DNA of 64,000 bases from Colwellia maritima (GTDB lineage: Bacteria > Pseudomonadota > Gammaproteobacteria > Enterobacterales > Alteromonadaceae). Each line of letters opens with the position of its first letter. Positions within the stretch are counted from its first letter, which is position 1. The stretch covers positions 1 through 64,000 of the forward strand of contig NZ_JAKKSL010000004.1 in the NCBI RefSeq assembly GCF_022669015.1, written 5' to 3'. The notes beneath the pieces are model-generated. The model was given only the letters and a program-made list of their open reading frames with translations. It was not told the origin of the DNA and made no database searches. Below, one piece after another: positions 29,718-38,893 of the stretch. A program made the position numbers and the translations under genes.

Positions 29718-30251
29718 TTACCAACGAGGAGCATTTATGATCGCTTCGTTATATATACCTTTAAGTTCAGGATAAAAGACCATGGTTGCTTTAATGGCGG
29801 GTAAGTAATATGGATGACTAAAATGATTTTTGTATAAGTACCGAGACATGTCTTCTAATGAATCAAAGGATAAATCAGAACTCTCTTTTAACACCTCAAT
29901 GCCGCCAATAGCATTAATTGCTGTGGCTCTACCAATGTTTTCACCCACATTTTGACCTAATGTTGAACCAATAAAGGGGACGTTACCGACTAATTGCCTA
30001 CCAAGTAAAGAACCAACTAAACCGCCAAGGTCTTCGCCTATATTAGCATCTATCGCTATTTCAACCCATTCAGTAAGCACACCATCAGAGGTATATGGCA
30101 AGACATATTTACCATCTGTTCCCTCTATAGGAGCTTTTGCTAATATTTCTGAAGGGAATGGGATGAGAATTGTGTTTGCATCATTTGATTTACAGCTAGT
30201 AATACAGATGAGTAACGTTATTAAAAAACATTGTAAAAAAAATTTGTTCAT
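29718..30251 (-). CDS. Lipoprotein with glycine-zipper-like segment
   Basis: 177 residues; lipobox ICITSCKSN gives Cys20. The middle holds GEDLGGLVGSLLGRQLVGN and then FIGSTLGQNVGENIGRA, a Gly-every-fourth-residue pattern typical of glycine-zipper outer-membrane lipoproteins. The C-terminal part (DSLEDMSRYLYKNHFSHPYY, AIKATMVFYPEL) is unassigned. It sits upstream of the Gly-rich protein and exporter genes on the same strand, 200 bases away, and may belong to the same functional group. Confidence 0.7.
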   Translation of the reverse strand: MNKFFLQCFLITLLICITSCKSNDANTILIPFPSEILAKAPIEGTDGKYVLPYTSDGVLTEWVEIAIDANIGEDLGGLVGSLLGRQLVGNVPFIGSTLGQNVGENIGRATAINAIGGIEVLKESSDLSFDSLEDMSRYLYKNHFSHPYYLPAIKATMVFYPELKGIYNEAIINAPRW

Positions 30252-30549
30252 ACTGTCCTATTAAAACTTAGTAGTAGTTATGATTTTTGATATAAGAAAA
30301 AGATTCTAATTACATTTAATTAAAATCTTTAGAACAATTACCAATGTACCTAGGTTGATACATCAATATCAAGAAAACTATTTTAGATTAGTATCCAATT
30401 TTAAAAACTAGTTAAACTCTATTGGTTGTTTTTATCCCTTTTTACTAATTTTCAATGGGCATCCTCTTTTTTCTTTCCCTATTTTACGTTTAATACCTGT
30501 TCAATTTTCTGCTTAAATTTTTTATTCCCTACAATGGATATAATATTTT

Positions 30550-30640
30550 TCTTGAGCGAGGTGCATAGGCATGTTAATAAATACCCCGTATAGGTTGGAC
30601 TTCAGTTCGACAAAGGGGCAATAAATTACCCCTACATACA
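30550..30640 (+). repeat. REP-like dispersed repeat next to R2
   Basis: CTTGAGCGAGGTGCATAGGC, then ATAGGTTGGACTTCAGTTCGAC, then GGGGCAATAAATTACCCC. The same three modules recur in another order at 40737-40850. It ends nine bases before tail repeat R2. The rest of the gap 30252-30549 shows nothing recognisable. Confidence 0.65.
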
Positions 30641-30648
30641 ATGTTTAC

Positions 30649-30798
30649 AGCACTTCACCATGTTGGTCAATGGCAACAACTTGATCGCCATTGGGATCTT
30701 GGTTTTCATCATCGTTCAATAACCAAGGCATCATGCATTCTCTATCGGTAATACAAGGGTCAGATAAGGCATTAAGAAACGCGACTAATACCAATGTA
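30649..30798 (-). repeat. Peroxidase-tail repeat R2 (about 50 codons, open frame)
   Basis: The minus strand reads without interruption FLNALSDPCITDRECMMPWL, then LNDDENQDPNGDQVVAIDQH, GEVL and a stop. The peroxidase at 43360-44850 ends almost identically. This is the longest copy with R3. It is cut at 30798 by the IS1634-family insertion, so it may once have been a longer gene copy. Confidence 0.88.
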
Positions 30799-30799
30799 T

Positions 30800-32517
30800 C
30801 CGACATTCCGCACCACTTTTAGGAATAAATTTTATCATAAATATTGCCCATACAATCAATAATAACTTTGTGCCTATCCTCAATATTTAGTACTAGCTGC
30901 TGTTTATCACTAATTGTTAAGACGTCAATACCTTGAAAGTAAAAGAATACCCAACGAGCTGTTGGATTTTGGCACGGTTTGTATTTTAAGTTTGGGAAAT
31001 ATACCGATTGAGCCTTTAACTCTCTTCTAATTTTATGCTCTAATGCTGCGTAAACCATTAAACAGCACGTCATTACCATCAGTAGTGCCTCAATTCTTTC
31101 AGGCTTTTTCAAATATAGTGATGAGGTTAAAAAATCAGGGCTTTTTAGAAAACGAAAACCTTTTTCTACACTTTGTTGTGACTTGTATAGCTCAAGCATT
31201 TTCCCCATCGTTAAGGTGTCGCTTACATCATTGGTCGCTAACATAAACATACCTTTTTCCTGCAACCGTTGTGCTCGATTTTTCAGTGACCAATACAGTT
31301 GACCTGTTATTTGGTACTCATAACTATCAGGTTGTTGATTTAGCTTAGGACGGCCACTTTGCTTGAATACAGCTAGCTTGAGTGTTTCACTATCACTTAT
31401 AGCAAGCTCTGGATGTGATTTTAACCATAACTTTAATGCTTTCTCTGCATCTAGAGAGCAAGAAAAACGTTGCCGACTCAGCTTTTTGAACGATTTCAGG
31501 GCTGCATCAGACTCTTTTTCCATACGTTTATCTAGGGTATGTTGCTCACGTCTTTTCGCTTGTTCGCTCTCTATTAATAGCCAACGTTGTTTTACTTCGC
31601 CATAGTCAGATTCGAGCCATGCGGCGCTGTAGCCATTATCAAGCGATTTAAAATCTAACGTGTTTTTCTGGGCTATGGCTTCTTTTACTTGCTTTAATTT
31701 TTGTGGGGCACGAGAAATAAATAACTGTTTTTGTTCGTCAAGGGATTGAATGGTTTCTGCTGTATAAAGAGCGGCATCGGCAATAAAGTATTGGCTATCT
31801 TGAGCCGCTTTCAAACTGCTAATATGGTGTTTAACAATATTTTTGAAACCTTCATTGTCGTTAATGTTACCACTGGCGGCCTGCATGTAAACGGGGATAC
31901 CTGCCTTGTTTTCAGTGATCAGGTTAAGCACAACTTGATTCAATTCCGGGCGATGGTCACGACTGTACCCTCGCACCAACTTAACGGCTTTACTGTCGAT
32001 GTCATGCTCATAATTGCCATCAACATGAATCTTTGGTTGAGTCTAAATTAACGCCTTCGCAAGGGAGTTTTAGGTGTTTAACAACACTCGCGTATAACGT
32101 TTGATAAATACCTGACACGCCTGCTTCATACAGTTGGTCTAGACAACGTCCCAAGGCATCATCATTAATGTATTCAGCCTTGATCCCTTCACCTATAAGG
32201 CGTTCAACAGGGCGTTCTTTGAAGTATTGCGGATACATGTGCAAGGTACGACCAACAAAACCAAGCCCGTTTAAAATCATCGCTTCAACAAGCTGACCAT
32301 AAGAAATAAGTTTATCATCACTTTGCTCTGGAAGAGATTTATCAATTAACTTGGCAATACCAAGCTCTTTGTTCATGCCGGCAACCAAACCTAAATGATC
32401 AAGACCTTTTGTTGAATATGACGCCATTATTTTTCCATCACCCAAAGATAAGTAATAGATCAAATATGGCGATCTGCGTCAAGCTTTTTTATTATGTTTT
32501 TAGGTGCGGAAAGACAG
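30800..32517 (-). mobile_element. IS1634-family insertion sequence
   Basis: About 1.72 kb. The inferred ends are CCGACATTCCGCACC (left, from 30800) and, inverted, CTGTCTTTCCGCACC (right, to 32517); the inner nine bases TTCCGCACC match exactly. ATGTA flanks both sides (30794-30798 and 32518-32522) as a probable target duplication. Inserted in the 3' part of repeat R2, close to the GMC oxidoreductase 3' end. Confidence 0.75.
30819..32427 (-). CDS. IS1634-family transposase (frameshifted)
   Basis: About 535 residues in two frames. N-terminal DUF4277-type domain: GLDHLGLVAGMNKELGIAKL, YGQLVEAMILNGLGFVGRTL, FKERPVERLIGEGI. The DDE domain follows: VNLDSTKIHVDG (first Asp), GYSRDHRPELNQVVLNLI, QYFIADAALYTAETI (second Asp), and late YKSQQSVEKGFRFLKSPDF (Glu region). 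The frame breaks at about 32030, right after LDST. Start ATG 32427 gives MASYSTKGLDHLG. Whether the shift inactivates it or is a sequencing indel is open. Confidence 0.85.
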
Positions 32518-32534
32518 ATGTAAGCAAATGAGGA

Positions 32535-34242
32535 TTATACTTTGCTGAGTAAAGATTCAATATAATCAGCGGTACGCATAGCTAAAGCCGATATTGTTAA
32601 CGAAGGCGACTCACCGCCACCACTAGAGGGAAATACACTGGCGTCGGTAATAAATAGGTTTTCCCAACGATGGCTTTGGCCATACTGATTAACCACCGAT
32701 GTTTTAGCATTATTACCCATCCGGCAGGTGCCAAAAACATGCGTGGCATTAAACATATCGTACGTACCATACTCTTCAAAAATGGTATCTACCCCTGAGG
32801 CTTGCAATAATTCTCGGCATTTTTGTGCCATGGCATACAGGCGTTTAATTTCCATTTTAGGTAAGTAACTGTGTATTCTAGCCACGGGGTTGTTATGTAT
32901 ATCGCGTATTGTGGGGTCAAGATCTATGTATGATTTTTTATTAGGTAGCGATTCGCCCACAGCACCAACAGATAAAACATGACCGATAGCCTGTTGCATT
33001 TTTTGTTGATGCTTATGCCCCCAACCAGGCACTACTCTTAATGCATAAGACACCGCACCACCAAAGTCGGCTTCTAACGTGGTAGGTGTTAGCCTAAAGC
33101 CACCTATAAAATCTTTAGCTAAGTTAGGGGCATTAAAGTCCCAACAAATAGCATCTGAAGGAATACCTTTAAAGCTATTCAACTTTTTTGGGTGTATAGC
33201 ACTACTGGTCCAAAACAAGGTTTCCATAAAATTTTTACCTACCTGCCCAGACTCATTAGCTAAGCCGTTAGGTGAGTGTTTACTCTTAGATAATAATAAT
33301 AACCGAGGAGACTGTATTGCCCCTGCCGCCAATATAAGCATTTTAGCTTTAACGCGCTGTTTTTTTCCCGCTTTATCAATATAATCAACTGAGCTAATGC
33401 GGTTTTTTGCAACTGAGGTTTCATCGGTATTAATGCGTGTAACCTTAGCTTGTGTTATAACATGGCAATAGGTTGAAGCTATGTTTGGTTTGACAAAGGC
33501 ATTGTCTGCACTGCCTTTGTCTTGTCGAAAGCAGCCGCGTCCACATTGGCCACAGTAGTTACAATTAGGTCGCCCTAAATGTGGAACAGACGGAATAGCC
33601 ACCGAGTTAGCTTGCCATGACCAAACCTAGTTTTTTACAGCCCTTCAATAATTGTTGGCCGGCATAACTCATGTTATGTGCAGGTAATAATTTAGAAGGC
33701 TGTTGAGTAAAAGGTGATAACTTCTCCCCTGAAACACCTAATAGCCATTCGGCTTTCTCATAATAGGGGTGTAAGTCTTGATAAACCATAGGCCAGTCGG
33801 CAGCAACACCAAAATCAGTATGCATTTTCATCGACCTAGGGTTTAAACGGTGTGCTTCAGCGGAAAATTTTAGTGAAGAGCCACCTACGCCACTAGCGTG
33901 GTGATACTTATAATGCAAACGCTGTTCACTTGCATTCATTAAACCCGTTATATGATTCCATGAACGCAAGTCTTGCCACTTTTTGGATAACGATTGTCGA
34001 TGACCAAAAGTATAAGTAGCATCGCCCGCAACCTTGTCAGGAAAGTGATTAAGTTCCCAGTTTGTTTGATTAGTGGTGAAATCATTTTGTGCTTGATACC
34101 AAGGCCCGGCTTCTAAGATTAATACCTTTATTTTCTTTTGTGATAATTGCCAAGCAGCTGCGCCACCACCTGGGCCTGAGCCTATGATTACTACATCATA
34201 TTGTTCAAGGTTACTGGTATCATTAATTGAATTGAACGTCAT
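32535..34242 (-). CDS. GMC-family FAD oxidoreductase (frameshifted)
   Basis: About 570 residues. The FAD-binding motif is IIGSGPGGGAAAWQLSQ near residue 19. Further GMC motifs are HHASGVGGSSLKF and, in the second frame, the Cys cluster NCNYCGQCGRGCF, ILAAGAIQSPRLLLLS and the C-terminal HVFGTCRMG with SVFPSSGGGESPSLT. The Cys cluster and the C-terminal HVFGTCRMG type fit gluconate/sorbitol-dehydrogenase-like large subunits. The frame breaks at 33600-33607 (VMAS then NSVAIP). It oxidises an unknown alcohol or sugar. The small-subunit gene lies immediately upstream, nine bases away. Its 3' end lies near the IS element. Confidence 0.87.
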
Positions 34243-34250
34243 AAACCGCC

Positions 34251-34767
34251 TTAGGGTTTTTGGTGGTGATCACTATAACCCAAAGGCTGTGGCGGATGCT
34301 TAAAGCCAAGCGGTGCTAAGCCAATATCAGTACTATAATGATATTGCATTAAACTATTACGCAAGGTGTAAAAAAATAATACTGGGCTGAGTTTTTTCTG
34401 CTATTTTCAGCCTGAGTAATAATGTCTATTTGTTGTATTTGTGACAGTAAATAAAAACTATTCTTACCTTTGCGCTTTGCTTGAGCGTCTAACCATAAAC
34501 AACCCCAGGTGATTAGTTGCTTTTGTTTTACATCGGTTTTATATTTTTTTCTATTTGTCTTAACAATGGTTGAGTTAACGCGTTGGGTATTAAGGTGTTA
34601 ATGAAAGCTAACAATGTTGATTCATGATTATTCGCAACTAATGCTGCTTTTACTGTGTTAGAAATAAATATACCTTTAAACGCCATTACTAACATTACTT
34701 TTAGTAAGGTACGTTTTGAAGTAGGACACAGCGTTTTATTAGTGACAGCTTTATCTTGTTTAAACAA
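34251..34767 (-). CDS. Gluconate 2-dehydrogenase subunit 3-like protein (two frameshifts)
   Basis: About 170 residues rebuilt over three frames. First piece: TSKRTLLKVMLVMAFKGIFI and ESTLLAFINTLIPNALTQPL (34767 to about 34525). Second: QLITWGCLWLDAQAKRKGK and SFYLLSQIQQIDIITQAE. Third: TLRNSLMQYHYSTDIGLAPL, GFKHPPQPLGYSDHH, with a stop at 34251. These match the small subunit (PF13618 type) that assists export or electron transfer of GMC dehydrogenases. Breaks are near 34525 and 34365-34370, the latter by a T/A run. It is the first gene of a two-gene operon with the GMC enzyme. Confidence 0.7.
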
Positions 34768-34909
34768 ACCCTTAAATATATTAATACAACACCTTTAATA
34801 GCAAGTTAATTAAGCTCTTTACCACTGAAATCCTGCACTTTGAATAGTAACGGTTATATAGTGATTTTGTGGCAACAATATGGCAATGTGGCTATATTGT
34901 AAACAAAAA

Positions 34910-34935
34910 AAGACCAACAACGGTTGGTCTTTTTA
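34910..34935 (-). terminator. Rho-independent terminator of the GlyGly-CTERM protein gene
   Basis: AAAGACCAAC and GTTGGTCTTT pair around AACG, with T runs on both strands. It lies 20 bases after the minus-strand stop at 34954. It may also act in the opposite direction. Confidence 0.85.
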
Positions 34936-34953
34936 TCAGCAAAACAACCTTGT

Positions 34954-36448
34954 TTAGTTAAACTTACGACGTACTAATAAACTGCCTAATACTATCAATG
35001 ACAACCAACCAAAAGAGCCGCCATCACCACCTTCTTCAGTAATGGTAACCGTTGTCGTTGTTCTTGGTAAGTTATTATCTACTTCAGTCTTTTCTTCAGG
35101 CTCTTCAACCGTAATATTAAAAGTACGGCTAGTAACATTACCAAGGCTATCAGTAACAGTTAAGGTAACTCTGTTCGTTAATTCAAATGAAGGAAAGCCC
35201 GATAAAGTGACAGTTCCATCACCATTATCAGCAAAGCTCATCCAAGCAGGTAAACCTGTTGCAGTAATAGTAGGAATACCACTACCTTGTTCAACTTGTG
35301 TTTTAATGGTTAAATTTAACGACTCATTTACAGGAACTACTATATCTGACGTAGTTAAAAATACCGGCACTTTAATTACGTTAATGGTTAGCGTTTTGTC
35401 GAAGGTGTTCGCTTGAGAATCAGTCACTCGAACGGTAATATCATGTGTTTCATTGTTATTAGCATTTAAACGATTACCACCGTCAGCCACTACCACATAT
35501 ATAATACCGTCATTATTTAAGTCTGCTAAAATAAAACGGCCATCGGCATCGTCTAATAATTCATAGGTAAAGGTATCACCAACATCAGGATCAATTGTAT
35601 TCAATGTTCCAACTGCGGTGCCATTGGCCGATCCCTCTAGCACACTGTCATAACTTTCAACTACTTGCCCGTTTATAAATGCCCAAGCAAAAACACCAGG
35701 GTGATTAATGTTAGATTTAGTCGCAAAATCAGTGGTATTAAAATCTTGGTTAAAGTTAATTAAATCACCTGCACTCCAACCTAGCAGTCGCCCAAGGGCC
35801 CAACCAACGTTTTCATAACGGTATTCAACCACAAAATTACCAGAGCCAATATCATGGAAGCGTAATTGAGCGGCGGTTAAAGTATCAGTTCCAACGGGGC
35901 CACAACATCTACCTACATCATCAAAGGTAATGGTAACAATATCATTGATAGCATCTAGGTGATAAAACACATCATTGGTTCCCGTTGAAGTACCACCCGT
36001 TGAAGCGGCGCCGCCCCTTGATGACCTGTTGACATATCACCTTGGTGTACGATAAAAAATGGACGTGTTGGGTTGTTCCAACCTGCTATTTGAGGGCTTA
36101 TATTATTAAACCCTGTACCAAAGTTTACATGGCCATTAGAACTCACATGAAATTGCGTTGCTGCATTATAGGTAGTACCGTAAAAATTAAAGCCTGAGTC
36201 CATAACTGAAGACACATTAATAGCTGCAACACCGTCATCAGCTTGCGACGCGCCGGTGGAGCCAAAACGCCAAAATTACCTGGCCCTCCTACTTCAACTA
36301 GGTCATTACCTGCTTCAATAGTAATGGGTAAACCAAGAGTAATATCAGTTGGTGGCGATGTTACTCCGGCCGAAGAGGTGAATGACAAAAAAGCGAGCGA
36401 CAGAGCTAAGGCGCTTTGAGTAAGCCCCTTAATAATTTTATTATTCAT
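34954..36448 (-). CDS. Exported nidogen-like protein with GlyGly-CTERM anchor (two frameshifts)
   Basis: About 500 residues over three frames. Signal peptide (GLTQSALALSLAFLSFTSSA); NIDO-like domain (SGFNFYGTTYNAATQFHVSS, NGHVNFGTG, FHDIGSGNFVVEYRYENVGW). A cadherin-like segment follows (DPDVGDTFTYELLDDADGRF), then a He_PIG/Ig-like segment (LPAWMSFADNGDGTVTLSGF). The C-terminus is GGDGGSFGWLSLIVLGSLLV followed by RRKFN, a GlyGly-CTERM signal normally cut by rhombosortase so that the protein is sorted by the type II secretion pathway. Breaks lie near 36250 and 35990. A surface or secreted role is likely; the ligand is unknown. Confidence 0.82.
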
Positions 36449-36637
36449 ATTCCATTAAACCTTTGTGTGAAACTTATGGTTGATTAAATTGTTATCTAAC
36501 AATGTAGATGTATGTAACTGTTTTATTTTTGTTAAACTATTTACCATATTACCTTAATCAATACCAAGTAGAAAGTAACAAAAGTGATATTTTTGAATGA
36601 TTTCTACTTTGTTTTGTTAAAGTATAAAGTTAATTAA

Positions 36638-36775
36638 AGCACCTCACCATGTTGGTCAATGGTAACAACTTGATCGCCATTTGGATCTTGGTTTTCATCA
36701 TCGTTCAACAACCAAGGCAACATGCAGGCTCTATCGGTTATACAAGGGGCAGACAAGGCATTAAGAAGCACGATG
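36638..36775 (-). repeat. Peroxidase-tail repeat R3 (about 45 codons, open frame)
   Basis: The minus strand reads LLNALSAPCITDRACMLPWL, then LNDDENQDPNGDQVVTIDQH, GEVL and a stop. It is similar to R2 but with its own substitutions (S/A, E/A, M/L, A/T), so it is not a recent exact copy. It marks the left edge of the toxin-antitoxin island. Nothing else is seen between 36449 and 36637. Confidence 0.85.
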
Positions 36776-36934
36776 ACGTGGAGATGAAATACGCTCTAAA
36801 TTGCTCGCTTACTCAGAAACAGTGGCAGGGTCAGTTTTAAGACATAACGAAATATCACAATGAGATAATTTCGTTTCAAATTTCAAACGTAATACGTCAT
36901 TATTTTTGCTCATTGGTGTTCTCTTTTTTCGCAT
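36770..36934 (-). pseudogene. IS21-family IstA N-terminal relic
   Basis: From ATG 36934 the minus strand reads MRKKRTPMSKNNDVLRLKFE and TKLSHCDISLCLKTDPATVS, then a stop. This is the helix-turn-helix start of IstA-type transposases (VLRLKFE..LSHR.IA..L.IS.STVS). Nothing else of the element remains; it merges into repeat R3. Confidence 0.6.
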
Positions 36935-37102
36935 GTTATTTCCCAAAATCAAATGTTGTGATTAATGGCGAGTAACTTATTGATGAGGAACGAAAAGGAG
37001 AGTGGTTTTGGTTCAGGCCGAAGCATGCACACCGACCCCCTTTTTGTTTTTTGCGCCCTTTTTTACTATTATTCTTTTTATTATAGGCTTTTCATGGTAG
37101 TG

Positions 37103-37127
37103 TTTAGCTAAGTTTAGCTAAGCTAAA
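37103..37127 (+). promoter_or_regulatory. Operator of the Phd/PIN toxin-antitoxin module
   Basis: TTTAGCTAAG is repeated directly (37103-37112, 37113-37122), and TTTAGCTAAGCTAAA (37113-37127) is a perfect palindrome. It ends 11 bases before the antitoxin start, as expected for autorepression by a Phd-type antitoxin. Confidence 0.65.
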
Positions 37128-37137
37128 AAGGTGTTGT

Positions 37138-37368
37138 ATGCAAACCAATATGCATGAAGCAAAAAGCAAATTATCCCAACTTGTAGAATTAGCAGTTTCG
37201 GGAGAAGAGGTTATTATTGCAAAATCAGGAAAACCGATTGTTAAATTAGTTCCTTATAAACCTCAAAAAAAACGAACTTTTGGCGAATTTAACGGGCTGT
37301 TTATCGCTGCTGCAGATTTTGACTCAAAAGAAGTAAATGATGAAGTAGCAGATATGTTTGATATTTAA
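37138..37368 (+). CDS. Phd/YefM-type antitoxin
   Basis: 76 residues. MHEAKSKLSQLVELAVSGEE followed by VIIAKSGKPIVKLVPYK is the Phd/YefM DNA-binding fold. The acidic C-terminus (FDSKEVNDEVADMFDI) is the usual toxin-binding tail. It overlaps the toxin start by one base (TAATG), a tight TA pair. It is likely autoregulated through the upstream palindrome. The toxin is of the PIN type, as often seen with Phd-type antitoxins. Confidence 0.92.
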   Translation: MQTNMHEAKSKLSQLVELAVSGEEVIIAKSGKPIVKLVPYKPQKKRTFGEFNGLFIAAADFDSKEVNDEVADMFDI

Positions 37369-37752
37369 TGAAAAGAATTCTATTAGATACGCATGCACTT
37401 ATTTGGTGGTTTGATGGAGATGAAAAACTAGGAGAAAATGCAATACAAAATATTGCTAATCCTGATAATATCATTTTTGTTAGTGCGGCCACCGTTTGGG
37501 AAATGTCTATTAAGCAGCAAATGGGTAAATTGATAGCACCAGACGATATAGAATCAAAAATAGAACAAGTTGGGTTTAGCGTATTACCTATCAGTTTGTT
37601 TCATGCTCAACAAGTGGGCGATTACCTTTACATCATAAAGATCCGTTTGACCGAATGTTGATAGCACAAGCTCAAGCGGAAGGGCGGAAATATTAACAAA
37701 AGATGAACATCTCCCTGCTTACGGCGTTAAATTAATTAACGCAAGTATTTAG
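37368..37752 (+). CDS. PIN-domain toxin (VapC-like, two frameshifts)
   Basis: About 128 residues in three frames. RILLDTHALIWWFDGDEKLG has the first PIN Asp. VSAATVWEMSIKQQMGKL has the second acidic residue. After a shift near 37620, LPLHHKDPFDRMLIAQAQAE has the third, and after another near 37687, EILTKDEHLPAYGVKLINAS has the fourth. These belong to the PIN family with LPLHHKDPFDR, a Mg-dependent ribonuclease usually cutting tRNA or rRNA. If the shifts are real, the toxin is dead; if they are sequencing indels, the module is complete. Confidence 0.85.
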
Positions 37753-37777
37753 TGGAATAGGGGGCGGTGACAAATAA

Positions 37778-37853
37778 AGCACTTCACCATGTTGGTCAAT
37801 CGCAATAACTTGGTCGCCATTAGGATCTTGGTTTTCATCATCGGTCAATAACC
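37778..37853 (-). repeat. Peroxidase-tail repeat R4
   Basis: Minus strand encodes LTDDENQDPNGDQVIAIDQH, GEVL, but here the stop codon is replaced (CTTTAT). Homology stops at about 37853, with a further CTCTATCGG (37876-37884) at the junction to Fic/ParD copy 2. It closes the Phd/PIN segment. Confidence 0.85.
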
Positions 37854-37880
37854 GTCAACAAGCAAGGCGTTGAGGCTCTA

Positions 37881-37966
37881 TCGGGATGTATGGTCATGAG
37901 CTCTGCCATCGACACCCCGTTGATGGCTGTATTAATGCTGTTCAATAATTCAATGGTTGATGACAT
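37881..37966 (-). pseudogene. Fic N-terminal relic, copy 2
   Basis: Only the first 28 codons of the winged helix (MSSTIELLNSINTAINGVSM, AELMTMHPD) remain, from ATG 37966. The rest is replaced by repeat R4. The divergent operator block follows, with two full CGCAATTATGGCGC sites plus an extra half-site (about 37977-38068). Confidence 0.75.
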
Positions 37967-38155
37967 AGTACCTTTGACGCAATTAAAAAGTTAGATTTGG
38001 CGCAATTATGGCGCATTTTCTGGGATTGCGCCACTGCAAACGAATCGCTTGGCGCAATTATGGCGCGTTTCTACACTTGATGTGATCAACAATTGCCATA
38101 CTGGTTAACAAACGCTATACCCATAATTGTTAAATATGAATATTTGAGGTGAATT

Positions 38156-38406
38156 ATGGCGACTACCGACTTAAGCCTTGGTGAGCACTGGGAGATGTTC
38201 ATCAAAAATGAAGTTTCCGGCGGTGTCGTTTTGGCTCCGCAAGTGACGTGGTACGAGATGCCCTGCGCGCCATGGAAGAACGCAAAAGCAAACTGGAAGC
38301 CCTGCGCTACCATTTAGCCGAAGGCGCTACCCAAGCTAGCAAGGGTGACTTTGTAGATAACTTCTCTATGGATTCACTTATCAATGCTCTAGACGCTGAG
38401 TCCTGA
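38156..38406 (+). pseudogene. ParD-like antitoxin relic, copy 2
   Basis: From ATG 38156: MATTDLSLGEHWEMFIKNEV, then two extra bases (GT) at about 38223 break the frame. Past the break the protein continues as SDVVRDALRAMEERKSKLEA, ATQASKGDFVDNFSMDSLIN to a stop at 38406. Ribbon-helix-helix antitoxin of the ParD type. The ParE partner is absent here too. Confidence 0.7.
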
Positions 38407-38529
38407 TACCTAAATCCAAAGCCACAGAGGCTCTGAAACTATCTGCTTTGTGATTTTGAATATTTAAATGTTTAACTGTAGGGTGTATTATATAGCTCAG
38501 TAAACGAATTAAACTTAACGGAAACTAAA

Positions 38530-38893
38530 ATGAATACGGAACTTTCATACCCTAACGTGGGTCGTCAAAGCATTTTTAGCAAGGGCCATTACCTTGTTTG
38601 TAATTTTTTCATACCACTACTTAGCCTGTAAACCTGTAGATAAACCCGAAGATCCCTTTTTAAAATTACCACTAATAAACTTGAGAGTAAGCGCTACTTA
38701 CGGTGAGCAATTTTTGCAAAACTTACATGAATGGAAAAACGAAGATAAGATAATCAATCACTTGTACTGTTACCTTAAAGGGGACGGTGTTTATTGCGCA
38801 CATAGTAACGAGTTTGCGCTTATTCCTTATATTGCCAAAGAGCTTGAAGCAGGTAACTTATTAATATTTCCCCTTGATGAGCCAAGTTCATAG
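38530..38893 (+). CDS. Small lipoprotein-like protein upstream of a possible effector gene (start uncertain)
   Basis: The main open frame (38594-38893) reads a hydrophobic segment with a lipobox-like LFVIFSYHYLACKPVDKPED, then NLRVSATYGEQFLQNLHEW, CYLKGDGVYCAHSNEFALIP and YIAKELEAGNLLIFPLDEPS. In that frame no ATG lies upstream, but an ATG at 38530 (MNTELSYPNVGR) in another frame suggests a frameshift near 38550. The family is not recognised. It overlaps the next gene by 17 bases, so they are translated together; that tight coupling suggests a shared function. Confidence 0.5.

Larger units (their letters stand above)
37881..38463. repeat. Duplicated Fic/ParD module, copy 2
   Basis: Matches 17615-18172 through the fic start, operators, parD and the 3' flank ending GATTTTGAATATT. 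It differs by a 23-base insertion in the operator region and scattered substitutions. Directly preceded by repeat R4. Confidence 0.85.

Noticed and set aside
36649..36840. 63-residue plus-strand open frame across R3
   Set aside because: It is antisense to the coding repeat and has no RBS or domain; it exists only because the repeat is open on both strands.
38086..38313. Minus-strand open frame across parD copy 2
   Set aside because: Antisense to the ParD-like sequence recognised by comparison with copy 1; no domain.
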